Notes: generated by a model from the letters alone, not told the origin. Positions 1 to 6,013 are shown, numbered from the stretch's first letter. The stretch: 6,013 nt of DNA from Akkermansiaceae bacterium (GCA_028293225.1 JAQGPE010000745.1:1-6013); one strand, 5' to 3'. Translations and numbers: made by a program.

Positions 1-918
1 GCGCAGTTCGAACAGGGTTTCGCCGGTGTTTTTGATATTGAAATTGGAGTTCCCGGCGCGCAGACGCTCGGGGATCATCGGCTTGCCGTCCTTGCTGTAG
101 CCGCAGCGGTAGAGCTGGGCGAAGCTGGGATAGATGGAAATCACATACGCATTGCCGAACAGCTTGCTGTAGGCCGTGCTGTTGCTCATCGCCGGGCTTT
201 TGTCGGCGTCCGCCGGGGCCTCGGGGTGGGCGAAGTCCGCATCAAAAGCGAGAGCGATGCCCGGCGCCCCGCGCGAGCTGAGCTTGAAGCGGATCATCAC
301 CTTGTCCGGCATCTCGGCCTGGAGCAGCAGGGCGTCGTTGCCGGCCTTCGAGTACCACGCCGCCCCGGAGTGTTTCCACGACGGCTCCCATTTCTCCTTT
401 TCCTTTTCTTTGTCGCCGTCCTGATCCTCCGCAGGGTCGGCGGCAGGGTCCTCCTTCGCAGGCTTGTTGAGGCTGGCGATCTTCCATGAGGACTCGTCGA
501 AAGGGCCGGCGTAAATCAGACGGCCACCAAAGGGATTCGGCGCTACGAAGGACACCGCGTCCCGTGGCACCTCGATGGTTCCCGCGCTGTCCGTGAGAAT
601 GGTCACGTGCGACTCATCCATCGAGATCAGCTTGCCCGGCAGCCGGTCGCCGTTGATCAGCGCGACGTGATTGACCGCGGTCACCGGCACCAGCGGGTGG
701 CCGCCACGCAGCACGATCTGGCGGATCTTGTCGCGCTGGAACTCGATCGGCTGCGGCACGTCCGGCCGCGACCAGCTGATTTTGCCGTTGTCGCCGATCT
801 CGTTCAGCGTGCCCCGCAACTGGTCGCCGGTCGTGAAACGCAGCAAATCGTCGGCAGGTGCATCCGCCGCCAGGCAGGCGGCGGTCAGCAGACAGGTGAG
901 AAGAACGGGCCGGATCAT
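1..918 (-). CDS. Secreted beta-rich protein with tandem N-terminal repeat, 3' end outside window (partial)
   Basis: This open frame of 306 codons starts at ATG 918-916 and runs off the left edge without a stop. Residues 1-18 look like a Sec signal peptide, with cleavage probably near ACLA/AD. C15 (TAAC) makes a lipoprotein conceivable but the lipobox is poor. Residues 24-70 and 83-127 look like two copies of one short beta-rich unit: GDQLRGTL pairs with GDRLPGKL, and a hydrophobic-RDKI pattern pairs with VPRDAV. A charged low-complexity linker follows at about 152-178 (Asp/Pro, then KEKEKEK). Residues 185-306 alternate hydrophobic and polar residues (ALLLQAEMP, VMIRFKL, YVISIYP) and could be a LamG or concanavalin-like sandwich, which is inference. 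The start overlaps the stop of the upstream gene by 4 nt (ATGA), so translation is probably coupled. I do not recognise a named family. The gene is certain; the function is unknown. Confidence 0.88.
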   Translation of the reverse strand, partial: MIRPVLLTCLLTAACLAADAPADDLLRFTTGDQLRGTLNEIGDNGKISWSRPDVPQPIEFQRDKIRQIVLRGGHPLVPVTAVNHVALINGDRLPGKLISMDESHVTILTDSAGTIEVPRDAVSFVAPNPFGGRLIYAGPFDESSWKIASLNKPAKEDPAADPAEDQDGDKEKEKEKWEPSWKHSGAAWYSKAGNDALLLQAEMPDKVMIRFKLSSRGAPGIALAFDADFAHPEAPADADKSPAMSNSTAYSKLFGNAYVISIYPSFAQLYRCGYSKDGKPMIPERLRAGNSNFNIKNTGETLFELR

Positions 919-1928
919 TTCTCGTAAATCGGAAGAAAGCGGAAATTCAGGGCGAGCGAGAGCAGGGAACCCGCGGTGTTGAAGCACTCTCCCTTATTTC
1001 CGGGCCAGGAGCCATCCCGATTCTGAATCGTGGAGAGATAGCGGATGTTGCGGGCGTTCCAGTCCGCCCAGACCTCCTGGTCGGCGTGGAAGAGCGCCTG
1101 CGACATGTAGTATTCGAAGTAGTAGGGGTAGGTCCGGTCGCGATAGTTGAGCTGGTCCTTCAGGTAGTTGACCGAGGACTGGAAGCCCTTGCCCTCCTTG
1201 GACTTCGCCAGCGACAGGCACAGCACGCCGATCGCCGTCAGCGTCGGCCGTCCCTGGCCCACCGAGGTGTAGCCATAGGCGCCATCCTCACCCCGGCAGC
1301 GCGCCATGAAGGCGAGGCCCTTCTGGAAAGCCGCGTCGGGCACTGGCACCCCGGCGTTGCGCGCCGCATACAGCGCCACCAGCTGGCAACCGGACACGGT
1401 CGTATCGGCGTCCGTGCTGTCCGGCGTGTAGCGCCAAGCCTCCGAGCGGTTGCGCTTCTGGGCGCTCAGGATCAGGTCGACCGCTCGCTTCAGGGCCGGG
1501 GCGACCTTCGGGTGGTCCAGCATTCCATACGTCTCCGCCAGCGCCAGCGTCGAGAAGCCGTGGTTGTACATGCTGTTCCCGATGTAGCCGTTGGACGAGC
1601 TCTGCTGGGAAAGGATGTAGTCGATGCCCTTATTGATCTGCTTGGTGTAGGGCCCCACGTTGGGATCCTCGCCGTGGGCCATGAAGGCGATCACGCACAG
1701 GCCGACCACGCCGGGCTCGGAGCCGGTGGCATCGTCCCAGCAGCCTTTCGCATTCTGCGTTTTGGCCAGGAAATCGAGCCCGCGCTCGTACATGGTTTCG
1801 ACCTGCGCCGGCACCGGGTCGTCGGGTCGGCGCGGGATGTCCTGACCGGACAGCAGCCCGGGAAGCAGGGCTGCCAGCCCCGGGGCCAGGTTCAGGAAAG
1901 AGCGCCGGTTCATCATCGTCGTTGTCAC
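915..1928 (-). CDS. Tat-exported prenyltransferase/squalene-oxidase-repeat (alpha/alpha barrel) protein
   Basis: The 337-aa product begins with a twin-arginine signal, NRRSFLN at residues 7-13, then a hydrophobic stretch to about 27, so export in folded form is expected. The body has repeats of the terpene cyclase/prenyltransferase type. QNAKGCW (58-64) and QNRDGSW (302-308) are QW-like motifs. MYNHGFSTLALAETYGM (120-136) and DADTTVSGCQLVALYAARNAG (173-193) match signatures I recall from planctomycete and verrucomicrobial members. At 337 aa it is about half the length of squalene-hopene cyclase (about 630 aa), so it would form one barrel. The class II cyclase motif DxDD appears only as DADT (173-176). 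Cyclase activity is therefore doubtful, and a binding or structural role is as likely. The start is GTG 1928, chosen because it gives a GTGA overlap with the upstream stop; ATG at 1916 or 1913 is possible and keeps the Tat motif. The stop overlaps the next start by 4 nt. Confidence 0.9.
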   Translation of the reverse strand: MTTTMMNRRSFLNLAPGLAALLPGLLSGQDIPRRPDDPVPAQVETMYERGLDFLAKTQNAKGCWDDATGSEPGVVGLCVIAFMAHGEDPNVGPYTKQINKGIDYILSQQSSSNGYIGNSMYNHGFSTLALAETYGMLDHPKVAPALKRAVDLILSAQKRNRSEAWRYTPDSTDADTTVSGCQLVALYAARNAGVPVPDAAFQKGLAFMARCRGEDGAYGYTSVGQGRPTLTAIGVLCLSLAKSKEGKGFQSSVNYLKDQLNYRDRTYPYYFEYYMSQALFHADQEVWADWNARNIRYLSTIQNRDGSWPGNKGECFNTAGSLLSLALNFRFLPIYEK

Positions 1929-2572
1929 TTGGAAATCTTGCCCGCCGCGCGGTTGTAGGCGTCCAGCGCGCCCTGGAATTCCTGCGGCAGGGTGTGCCCC
2001 GCGGTTCCGGAGGCCTTCGGCACCCGCCGCTGCTCCTCCTTGCCGCCGGTCACCGGCCCATGGTCGGGGGTGTTGGCGCTGTCGGAGTCGCCGGTCTGGC
2101 CCTGGCCGCCGGTGTCGCCCGGTTTGCCTTTTTGTTCGCCGGGTTTCTCGCCGGGCTCCTTGCCCATCATGCGTTCCATCATGTCCATCATCGCGCCACT
2201 CGCATCGCCCTTGCCGCTCTGCTGCTGACGCTTCTTGGCGGCGTCGTGGATCTTTTCGATCACATCCGTTTGCGCCGCGATGGTGTCGTTGCCGGTGTCG
2301 TGATCGAGCAATCGTTCGGACGCGTCATCCATGGCGTTCTCCACCTCCTTGAGCATCTTGGCGACCTCTTCGCTGGTCTGCTCGATCGTCAGCTGCTGCA
2401 CGTCCGCGGCCAGGTCGTCCTGCTTGTCGGAGAGCTCCTTCGAGGCCGTCTGGTGCTCGGAAATCTTGGCCGCCAGATCGGCCTCTTTCTGCTGCTGCTG
2501 CATCACCGTCGCAGCCGGGTCGGCTGCCATGGCGAGAACGGGAAGAAAAACGAGAGTGAGGAGCGCTTTCAT
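1925..2572 (-). CDS. Secreted coiled-coil protein of unknown function
   Basis: This 215-aa protein has a clear Sec signal peptide at residues 1-16 (positive start, hydrophobic core, AMA/AD cleavage site). Residues 22-118 are rich in Gln, Glu, Lys and Ala with heptad-like spacing and are probably coiled coil; QQQQ at 25-28 is encoded by a short CAG run. A methionine cluster (GAMMDMMERMM, 126-136) leads into a disordered Gly/Lys/Pro/Glu/Asp-rich stretch at about 137-190. The C-terminus (TLPQEFQGALDAYNRAA, 194-210) is predicted helical and resembles an LP-x-E-[FY]-x-x-A-[IL]-x-x-Y motif I recall from short proteins in comparable planctomycete operons. ATG 2572 overlaps the stop of the membrane-protein gene and its own stop overlaps the next start, both by 4 nt. 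This suggests a stoichiometric partner of the membrane protein, possibly pairing with its coiled coil. No enzyme motif is visible. Confidence 0.9.
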   Translation of the reverse strand: MKALLTLVFLPVLAMAADPAATVMQQQQKEADLAAKISEHQTASKELSDKQDDLAADVQQLTIEQTSEEVAKMLKEVENAMDDASERLLDHDTGNDTIAAQTDVIEKIHDAAKKRQQQSGKGDASGAMMDMMERMMGKEPGEKPGEQKGKPGDTGGQGQTGDSDSANTPDHGPVTGGKEEQRRVPKASGTAGHTLPQEFQGALDAYNRAAGKISK

Positions 2573-5145
2573 GGCTTGGCTTCGGCCGGGGATTCGTAGG
2601 CGCGGCGCAGGGTTTCCAGAGAACGGGTGCGGGCCCGCAGATCCTGCTCCTGCTGCACCATCTTCATTACGCGCAGCATGAACTCGAAGTCCTCATCCTC
2701 CTGATTTCCGTTGCCGCTGCCCGCACCGCCACCGCCGTTCTTCTGGGCCTCGCCCTCCAGCTTCTTTGCCCACTCGGTCAGCTTCGCCGACCACTTCTTG
2801 GCGGCGGCCGCGGCGATGAACGACTGCTGCGCCTGCATGCGGGTCCGGATTTCCTCCAGTCCCATTTCGATCCGCGAGCTGTTCATGTCATCGACGATTT
2901 CCCGGAAAGCCGGCTTGTTGCTGCGGGCGAAGAAATGCTCCAGGTCCTCGCGGATCCAGCGCACATCGGAGGAAGTGTTGGCCTGCAGCCGGGTGGCATC
3001 CTGCAGCAGCCCGGCGTCATGCGGATCGAGCTCCGCCGTGCGCAGGCCAAGGTTGGCCTTGGCATCCCACAGCGCGATGTGCACCCCATCCTCATCGGAG
3101 GCGGCTTTCTTGAGGCGGTTGACGAAGGTCCCGGCCTCGAAGTTCTGGTTCGCGTCGTTGGCCTTCTCCGCGGCCTTCTGCATCTTCTCGACCGCCTGCT
3201 CCTGGCGCTCGGTGGCCTCCTTCATGTCCTTGGCCGACTTCTCGGGCGTGTTGCGCTGGTCCTGGGCGTCGCCCAGCTTTTTGTCGACGCCCGGCAGGTC
3301 CTCCTTGGCCAACTCGTCGATCGACTTCATGGCCTCGGCCATCTTCTTCAGCGTGTCCTTGTCGATCGTGCCATTGCGCGCGCTGTCCTTGAACAGCTCC
3401 TCCATCTTCTGGGAAAGCTCCTTCATCCGCTCCGTCTGCTGGCGCTCGGCATCCTGCTGCACCTGCAGGCGCTTCTTGCCGTCCTCGCTCTGCAGTTCCT
3501 CGGGCGTCAGTTTTTCAAGCCGCTGGTTTTCCTCTAACAGGTTGCGCTCCTTGCGGGCCAGATCCTCCAGTTCGCCGATCGACCGGTCAAAGCGGGTCTT
3601 CAGCATCTGCGCGTGTTCATCCCTGGTCAGGATGTGCAGGGTGATCGGCTGCGAGTAAATCCGCCCGCGGTCCGGCAGGTAGTCCTCCACGTAGACCCGG
3701 ACCGTCAGCTTCTGCGGGGTGATGTTGAAGGTGGCGGGTGAAAAGGCGACCTTCTGCGAGAGCCGCGGCTGATCCGGTCCGCCGGTCAGCAGCTTCAGCG
3801 AACCGCTGGCCGCCTTGCCGGTGGCGGTGGAGGGAAGCTCGCCCGACCACTCGATGCCCATTTCCCGGATCCCGAAGTCGTCCTCGGTGAGCGCTTCGAA
3901 ATCCACGGTCTCCTCGGGAAGGATCACCTTCTGCCGGTCGATGCCCTGGATGTAAGCGCTCGGCGGAGCATCGGGCAGGGGATCGATCCTCACCTGAAAG
4001 CCCTTCGCACCATCCAGCCCCAGCGTGTCGGTCCACGCCAGCGGCAGGACCCCCGCGCGCTCCACCACGTCCAGCGGGGGCGTCGTGGCGGAGGGGCCGT
4101 CGATGCTCATTTCCTGAACGCCTGCCTTCGCCCTCTGCAGGTCGCGGGTGGCGTCGATGGTGATCTTCACCTTGCTGCCCTGCACCGCCTGGACCACGCC
4201 GGTCGACAGATCGACCTCCCGTCCCGGGATCTGCAGGTAGCCGGGGAATTGCACCAGTCCGGTGGTCTTCCGCACCGCCGGGCGCAGGGTCGGCAGCACA
4301 TCGACAGCCTTCGTGTAGTCGCCGATCTCCACCACCAGCCGGCCGGGATCGCGCTGGCCGGGAAAATCGAAATGGTAGCCGCCATGCTCCAGCGCAGCAT
4401 TCACCGGGTCCTGGCTGGCATAGCGCGCCGTGCCGGAGGACGGCTTCCACTCCGTATCGCCCGCCAGCGTCACCGGCAGGGAAAAGGCCTCGCCCTGCGG
4501 CACGTAGAGCTTTGGCGGCAGATCCCGCAGGATCGTGAAAGTGTAGCGCTCCGTGGCGGAGAACGGCGAAATCCACCGCCGCAGCGAACTCAGCATCGCT
4601 TTGGGCGCGATCACGATTGCCGCGATGAAGATCAGCACCGTCGCGCCCACCGTCAGCATCCAGCGGCGGTGCTTCGAGCCGGGCAGGGCGGTATCGAGCT
4701 TGCGGCGCTCCACCTCGGCGGCCACCGCTTCCATCGCCGCAGCGCGCAGTCGCGGCGACAGCGTCTCGGAAGTCTCCGTCTGCTTCTCCAGTTCCACCAC
4801 GCCCAGCAGCCGGTCACCCAGCCCGGGATAGCGCCGCGCAATCAGCCGCGCCAACTGGCCCTCGCGCCGGTGCTTCCACACCCAGCGATGCAGCCACAGC
4901 GGCACGAAGACCGCGAAAAGCGAAATCCCGCCCAGCAGCGCTACCAGCCGCAGCGGGCCCGGGGTGGTCCAGAAGCGGTCGAGGATGAAGACCAGGAAGA
5001 ACGAGACGATCAGCCCGAAAAACGCCGCCAGCACCGCCTCGGTGATCTTCCGCCGCCACAGCTCCCGCCGGAACGCCTCAAGCTGACGCCTGAGCGATTC
5101 CGGGATCACGCCGTCCGTGGGGGGCTTTGTCGGGTCGTCTGCCAT
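2569..5145 (-). CDS. Large inner-membrane protein, DUF4175-like, with periplasmic beta domains and coiled coil
   Basis: The 858-aa product has three predicted membrane helices at about 36-57, 66-86 and 162-181. Arg/Lys clusters before helix 1, after helix 2 and before helix 3 place residues 87-161 in the cytoplasm and about 182-858 outside it. The cytoplasmic loop carries ARRYPGLGDRLLGVVELE (103-120), a motif typical of DUF4175-like proteins. Residues 200-505 look like successive Ig-like beta domains, including FPGYLQIP (300-307), a TGVVQAVQGSKVKI segment (315-328) and EDDFGIREMGIEW (421-433). Residues 512-670 are a charged Glu/Lys/Gln coiled coil. A Gly/Asn-rich linker (803-814) precedes a final helical segment, FEFMLRVMKMVQQEQDLRARTRSLE (820-844), that also looks family-like. 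ATG 5145 is the only start that keeps the N-terminus; no Shine-Dalgarno is seen. No catalytic motif is visible. I recall such proteins near MoxR/DUF58/vWA genes, which are not in this window; a scaffold role is inference. Confidence 0.9.
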   Translation of the reverse strand: MADDPTKPPTDGVIPESLRRQLEAFRRELWRRKITEAVLAAFFGLIVSFFLVFILDRFWTTPGPLRLVALLGGISLFAVFVPLWLHRWVWKHRREGQLARLIARRYPGLGDRLLGVVELEKQTETSETLSPRLRAAAMEAVAAEVERRKLDTALPGSKHRRWMLTVGATVLIFIAAIVIAPKAMLSSLRRWISPFSATERYTFTILRDLPPKLYVPQGEAFSLPVTLAGDTEWKPSSGTARYASQDPVNAALEHGGYHFDFPGQRDPGRLVVEIGDYTKAVDVLPTLRPAVRKTTGLVQFPGYLQIPGREVDLSTGVVQAVQGSKVKITIDATRDLQRAKAGVQEMSIDGPSATTPPLDVVERAGVLPLAWTDTLGLDGAKGFQVRIDPLPDAPPSAYIQGIDRQKVILPEETVDFEALTEDDFGIREMGIEWSGELPSTATGKAASGSLKLLTGGPDQPRLSQKVAFSPATFNITPQKLTVRVYVEDYLPDRGRIYSQPITLHILTRDEHAQMLKTRFDRSIGELEDLARKERNLLEENQRLEKLTPEELQSEDGKKRLQVQQDAERQQTERMKELSQKMEELFKDSARNGTIDKDTLKKMAEAMKSIDELAKEDLPGVDKKLGDAQDQRNTPEKSAKDMKEATERQEQAVEKMQKAAEKANDANQNFEAGTFVNRLKKAASDEDGVHIALWDAKANLGLRTAELDPHDAGLLQDATRLQANTSSDVRWIREDLEHFFARSNKPAFREIVDDMNSSRIEMGLEEIRTRMQAQQSFIAAAAAKKWSAKLTEWAKKLEGEAQKNGGGGAGSGNGNQEDEDFEFMLRVMKMVQQEQDLRARTRSLETLRRAYESPAEAKP

Positions 5146-5240
5146 GGATCAGGCGTGAAACGTCGCTACGGTCATCGGCTTTCCCAAAATCACAGAGGAA
5201 AGACGGAACATCCAGCGGATTTCTCCCGGGAAATGCCCCT
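5146..5240 (-). other. 95-bp intergenic gap between hydrolase and four-gene unit
   Basis: I see no convincing -35/-10 pair, terminator or Shine-Dalgarno on the minus strand here. The gap contains a 20-codon frame (ATG 5211-5209, stop TGA 5151-5149) whose stop is one codon upstream of, and in frame with, the ATG of the 858-aa gene. A TCCCGGGA palindrome with partly matching ATTT/AAAT flanks (5219-5234) lies just after the hydrolase stop, but it lacks a loop and a T-run. The four-gene unit may be transcribed by read-through or from an unrecognised promoter. Confidence 0.4.
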
Positions 5241-5852
5241 TCAACCCTCTAAATACGGATTTCCAGCACGTTCCGCACCGATTGTGGTGGCAGGGCCATG
5301 TCCGGGAAAGACGCGGGTCTCCGCCGCCAGCGGCAGCAGCTTGGTCTGAATGGCGGTGATGAGCTGATCGTGATCGCCCCCCGGCAGGTCGGTGCGGCCG
5401 ATTCCCCCGGCGAAAAGCGTGTCGCCACCGAAGACTTCCCCCTGCGAACGCAGATGAAAGGCCACGCTGTCGGTCGAGTGACCCGGCACGTGCAGCAGCT
5501 CGATTTCCAGCCCGGCGATCTCCAGCCGCTCCGTGCCCTCCAGCAAGTTTGTAATCGTATACGGCTCGACGGTGACCGGCAGACCCCAGCCGCGCACCAT
5601 CTGCTCCAGCGTCAGGGCAGGGGAGTAGGGAACCCAGGCATGAATCGGGATGCCCAGCGCCGACAGTTCCGCGGCGCCCTGCACGTGGTCGTAGTGCTGG
5701 TGCGTCAGCAGCACCGCCGCCGGGCGGATCCCTTTGCCTGCCAGCCATTTCGCCACCCCCTCCGGCGCGTCGATCAGCAACTGCGCTCCGTCCGGCGTGG
5801 AAATGAGGTAGCTGTTAGTCTGGACGAAACCACCGGTGAAACGCTCGATCAT
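5241..5852 (-). CDS. MBL-fold metallo-hydrolase, glyoxalase II-like
   Basis: This complete 203-aa protein has all the metal ligands of the metallo-beta-lactamase fold. THQHYDH (50-56) gives H51, H53, D55 and H56; PGHS (123-126) gives H125; GGDTLF (142-147) gives the bridging D144; PGHG (183-186) gives H185. The segments FAGGIGRTDLPGG and FPGHGPATTIGAERAGNPYL are characteristic of short, stand-alone glyoxalase II-like enzymes of the YcbL type, which lack the C-terminal domain of classical GloB. Thioester hydrolysis such as S-lactoylglutathione or a related thiol adduct is the family-based expectation; the substrate is not shown by the sequence. The residues after PGH are STDS, where many glyoxalase II proteins have TPGS/TPGH. 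No signal peptide is seen, so it is cytoplasmic. It lies 95 bp upstream of the membrane-protein gene and has its own promoter candidate, so a functional link to the four-gene unit is not established. Confidence 0.93.
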   Translation of the reverse strand: MIERFTGGFVQTNSYLISTPDGAQLLIDAPEGVAKWLAGKGIRPAAVLLTHQHYDHVQGAAELSALGIPIHAWVPYSPALTLEQMVRGWGLPVTVEPYTITNLLEGTERLEIAGLEIELLHVPGHSTDSVAFHLRSQGEVFGGDTLFAGGIGRTDLPGGDHDQLITAIQTKLLPLAAETRVFPGHGPATTIGAERAGNPYLEG

Positions 5853-5857
5853 GCCGG

Positions 5858-5886
5858 AGCAAGACCTGCGCTCCAGGCCCTGTCAA
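5858..5886 (-). promoter_or_regulatory. Candidate sigma70-type promoter for the metallo-hydrolase gene, probably leaderless
   Basis: On the minus strand a perfect TTGACA (5886-5881) is followed by a 17-nt spacer and CTTGCT (5863-5858). The -35 and spacing are ideal; the -10 matches TATAAT only partly. Counting from the -10, transcription would start at about 5851-5852, which is the A or T of the ATG (5852-5850). No Shine-Dalgarno lies just upstream of that ATG, which agrees with a leaderless mRNA. Confidence 0.5.
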
Positions 5887-5936
5887 ATGGGGAGATCTTA
5901 CGTGATTTTCCGCAGAAACGTGAACTGAGGTTTTTA

Positions 5937-5966
5937 TTGCGGCCCTCAGAAAGCGGGGTCTATGCT
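5937..5966 (+). promoter_or_regulatory. Weak rightward promoter candidate for a gene beyond the right edge
   Basis: TTGCGG (5937-5942), an 18-nt spacer and TATGCT (5961-5966) lie on the plus strand in the noncoding stretch. The sequence GGTC-TATGCT-C resembles the GGT-CTTGCT-C of the opposing leftward promoter, which slightly supports both. A 6-bp inverted repeat, CTGAGG (5925-5930) and CCTCAG (5944-5949), brackets the -35 and could be an operator. No start codon downstream of the expected start site can be confirmed before the window ends. Confidence 0.27.
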
Positions 5967-6013
5967 CGCGGCCCGCCGTCGCGTGCCTTTTGCAAGGTGC
6001 CAGGACACCCCCG

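Larger units (their letters stand above)
5853..6013. other. Noncoding region upstream of the hydrolase gene, possibly between divergent genes
   Basis: Part of this stretch (about 5881-5940) is visibly AT-richer than the genes. It holds both promoter candidates, with their -35 boxes facing each other about 50 bp apart. Between them lie two direct copies of ACGTGA (5900-5905 and 5918-5923), whose starts are 18 bp apart, and the first arm of the CTGAGG/CCTCAG inverted repeat. An open frame from ATG 5962 to the edge has no Shine-Dalgarno and would start upstream of the expected transcript, so I do not call it. Confidence 0.4.

Noticed and set aside
1086..1958. 290-codon open frame on the plus strand
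   Set aside because: It is antisense to the Tat-signal barrel gene, whose protein has clear family motifs; the antisense product is low-complexity and Arg/His/Val-rich.
2491..2502. CTG/CAG trinucleotide run as a microsatellite
   Set aside because: It is only four units and simply encodes QQQQ in the coiled-coil protein.
2711..3658. 315-codon Ser-rich plus-strand frame
   Set aside because: It mirrors the Glu/Lys-rich coiled-coil codons of the membrane-protein gene; the Ser/Cys/Arg composition is what the complement of such codons gives.
5219..5234. Possible terminator after the hydrolase gene
   Set aside because: The palindrome is centred on CCCGGG with no loop, the flanks are interrupted by a 2-nt bulge, and no T-run follows on the minus strand.
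4249..5349. 366-codon open frame on the plus strand spanning the intergenic gap
   Set aside because: It is antisense to the 858-aa gene and to the end of the hydrolase gene, its product is rich in Arg, Gln and His with no recognisable motif, and long antisense frames are expected in GC-rich DNA.
5149..5748. 199-codon minus-strand frame overlapping the hydrolase gene
   Set aside because: It is a shifted frame of the hydrolase gene, which has all metal-binding motifs; the product is Gly/Arg/Ala-rich without motifs.
5962..6013. Possible start of a rightward gene at ATG 5962, open to the edge
   Set aside because: The ATG lies inside the putative -10 box, has no convincing Shine-Dalgarno, and only 17 codons are available to judge it.

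Overview
The window is GC-rich and almost entirely coding. Five protein genes lie on the minus strand, so they read right to left. No RNA gene, mobile element or CRISPR array was seen. The mix of a large DUF4175-like membrane protein, a secreted coiled-coil protein, a Tat-exported single-barrel prenyltransferase/squalene-oxidase-repeat protein and a secreted beta-rich protein is of a kind I associate with the Planctomycetes-Verrucomicrobia group. GC content and the near absence of Shine-Dalgarno sites suggest Verrucomicrobiota. That placement is inference from recalled family distributions; no marker gene is present.

Layout from right to left, in transcription order. Positions 5853-6013 are noncoding and hold a good candidate promoter for the metallo-hydrolase gene (TTGACA, 17-nt spacer, CTTGCT), placed so that transcription would start at or next to the ATG. 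A weaker rightward promoter candidate for a gene beyond the window lies there too. Positions 5241-5852 encode a glyoxalase II-like MBL-fold hydrolase. A 95-bp gap with no clear promoter follows. Then come four genes, each overlapping the next by exactly 4 nt: an 858-aa membrane protein (2569-5145), a 215-aa secreted coiled-coil protein (1925-2572), a 337-aa Tat-signal barrel protein (915-1928) and a secreted protein that runs off the left edge (1-918).

The overlaps argue that the four genes are translated together from one mRNA. Predicted locations agree: the first protein is anchored in the inner membrane with about 675 residues outside the cytoplasm, and the next three carry export signals. 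I infer a cell-envelope assembly whose biochemical function is not known to me. The metallo-hydrolase is probably a separate soluble metabolic enzyme that happens to lie upstream, though read-through into the four-gene unit is possible.
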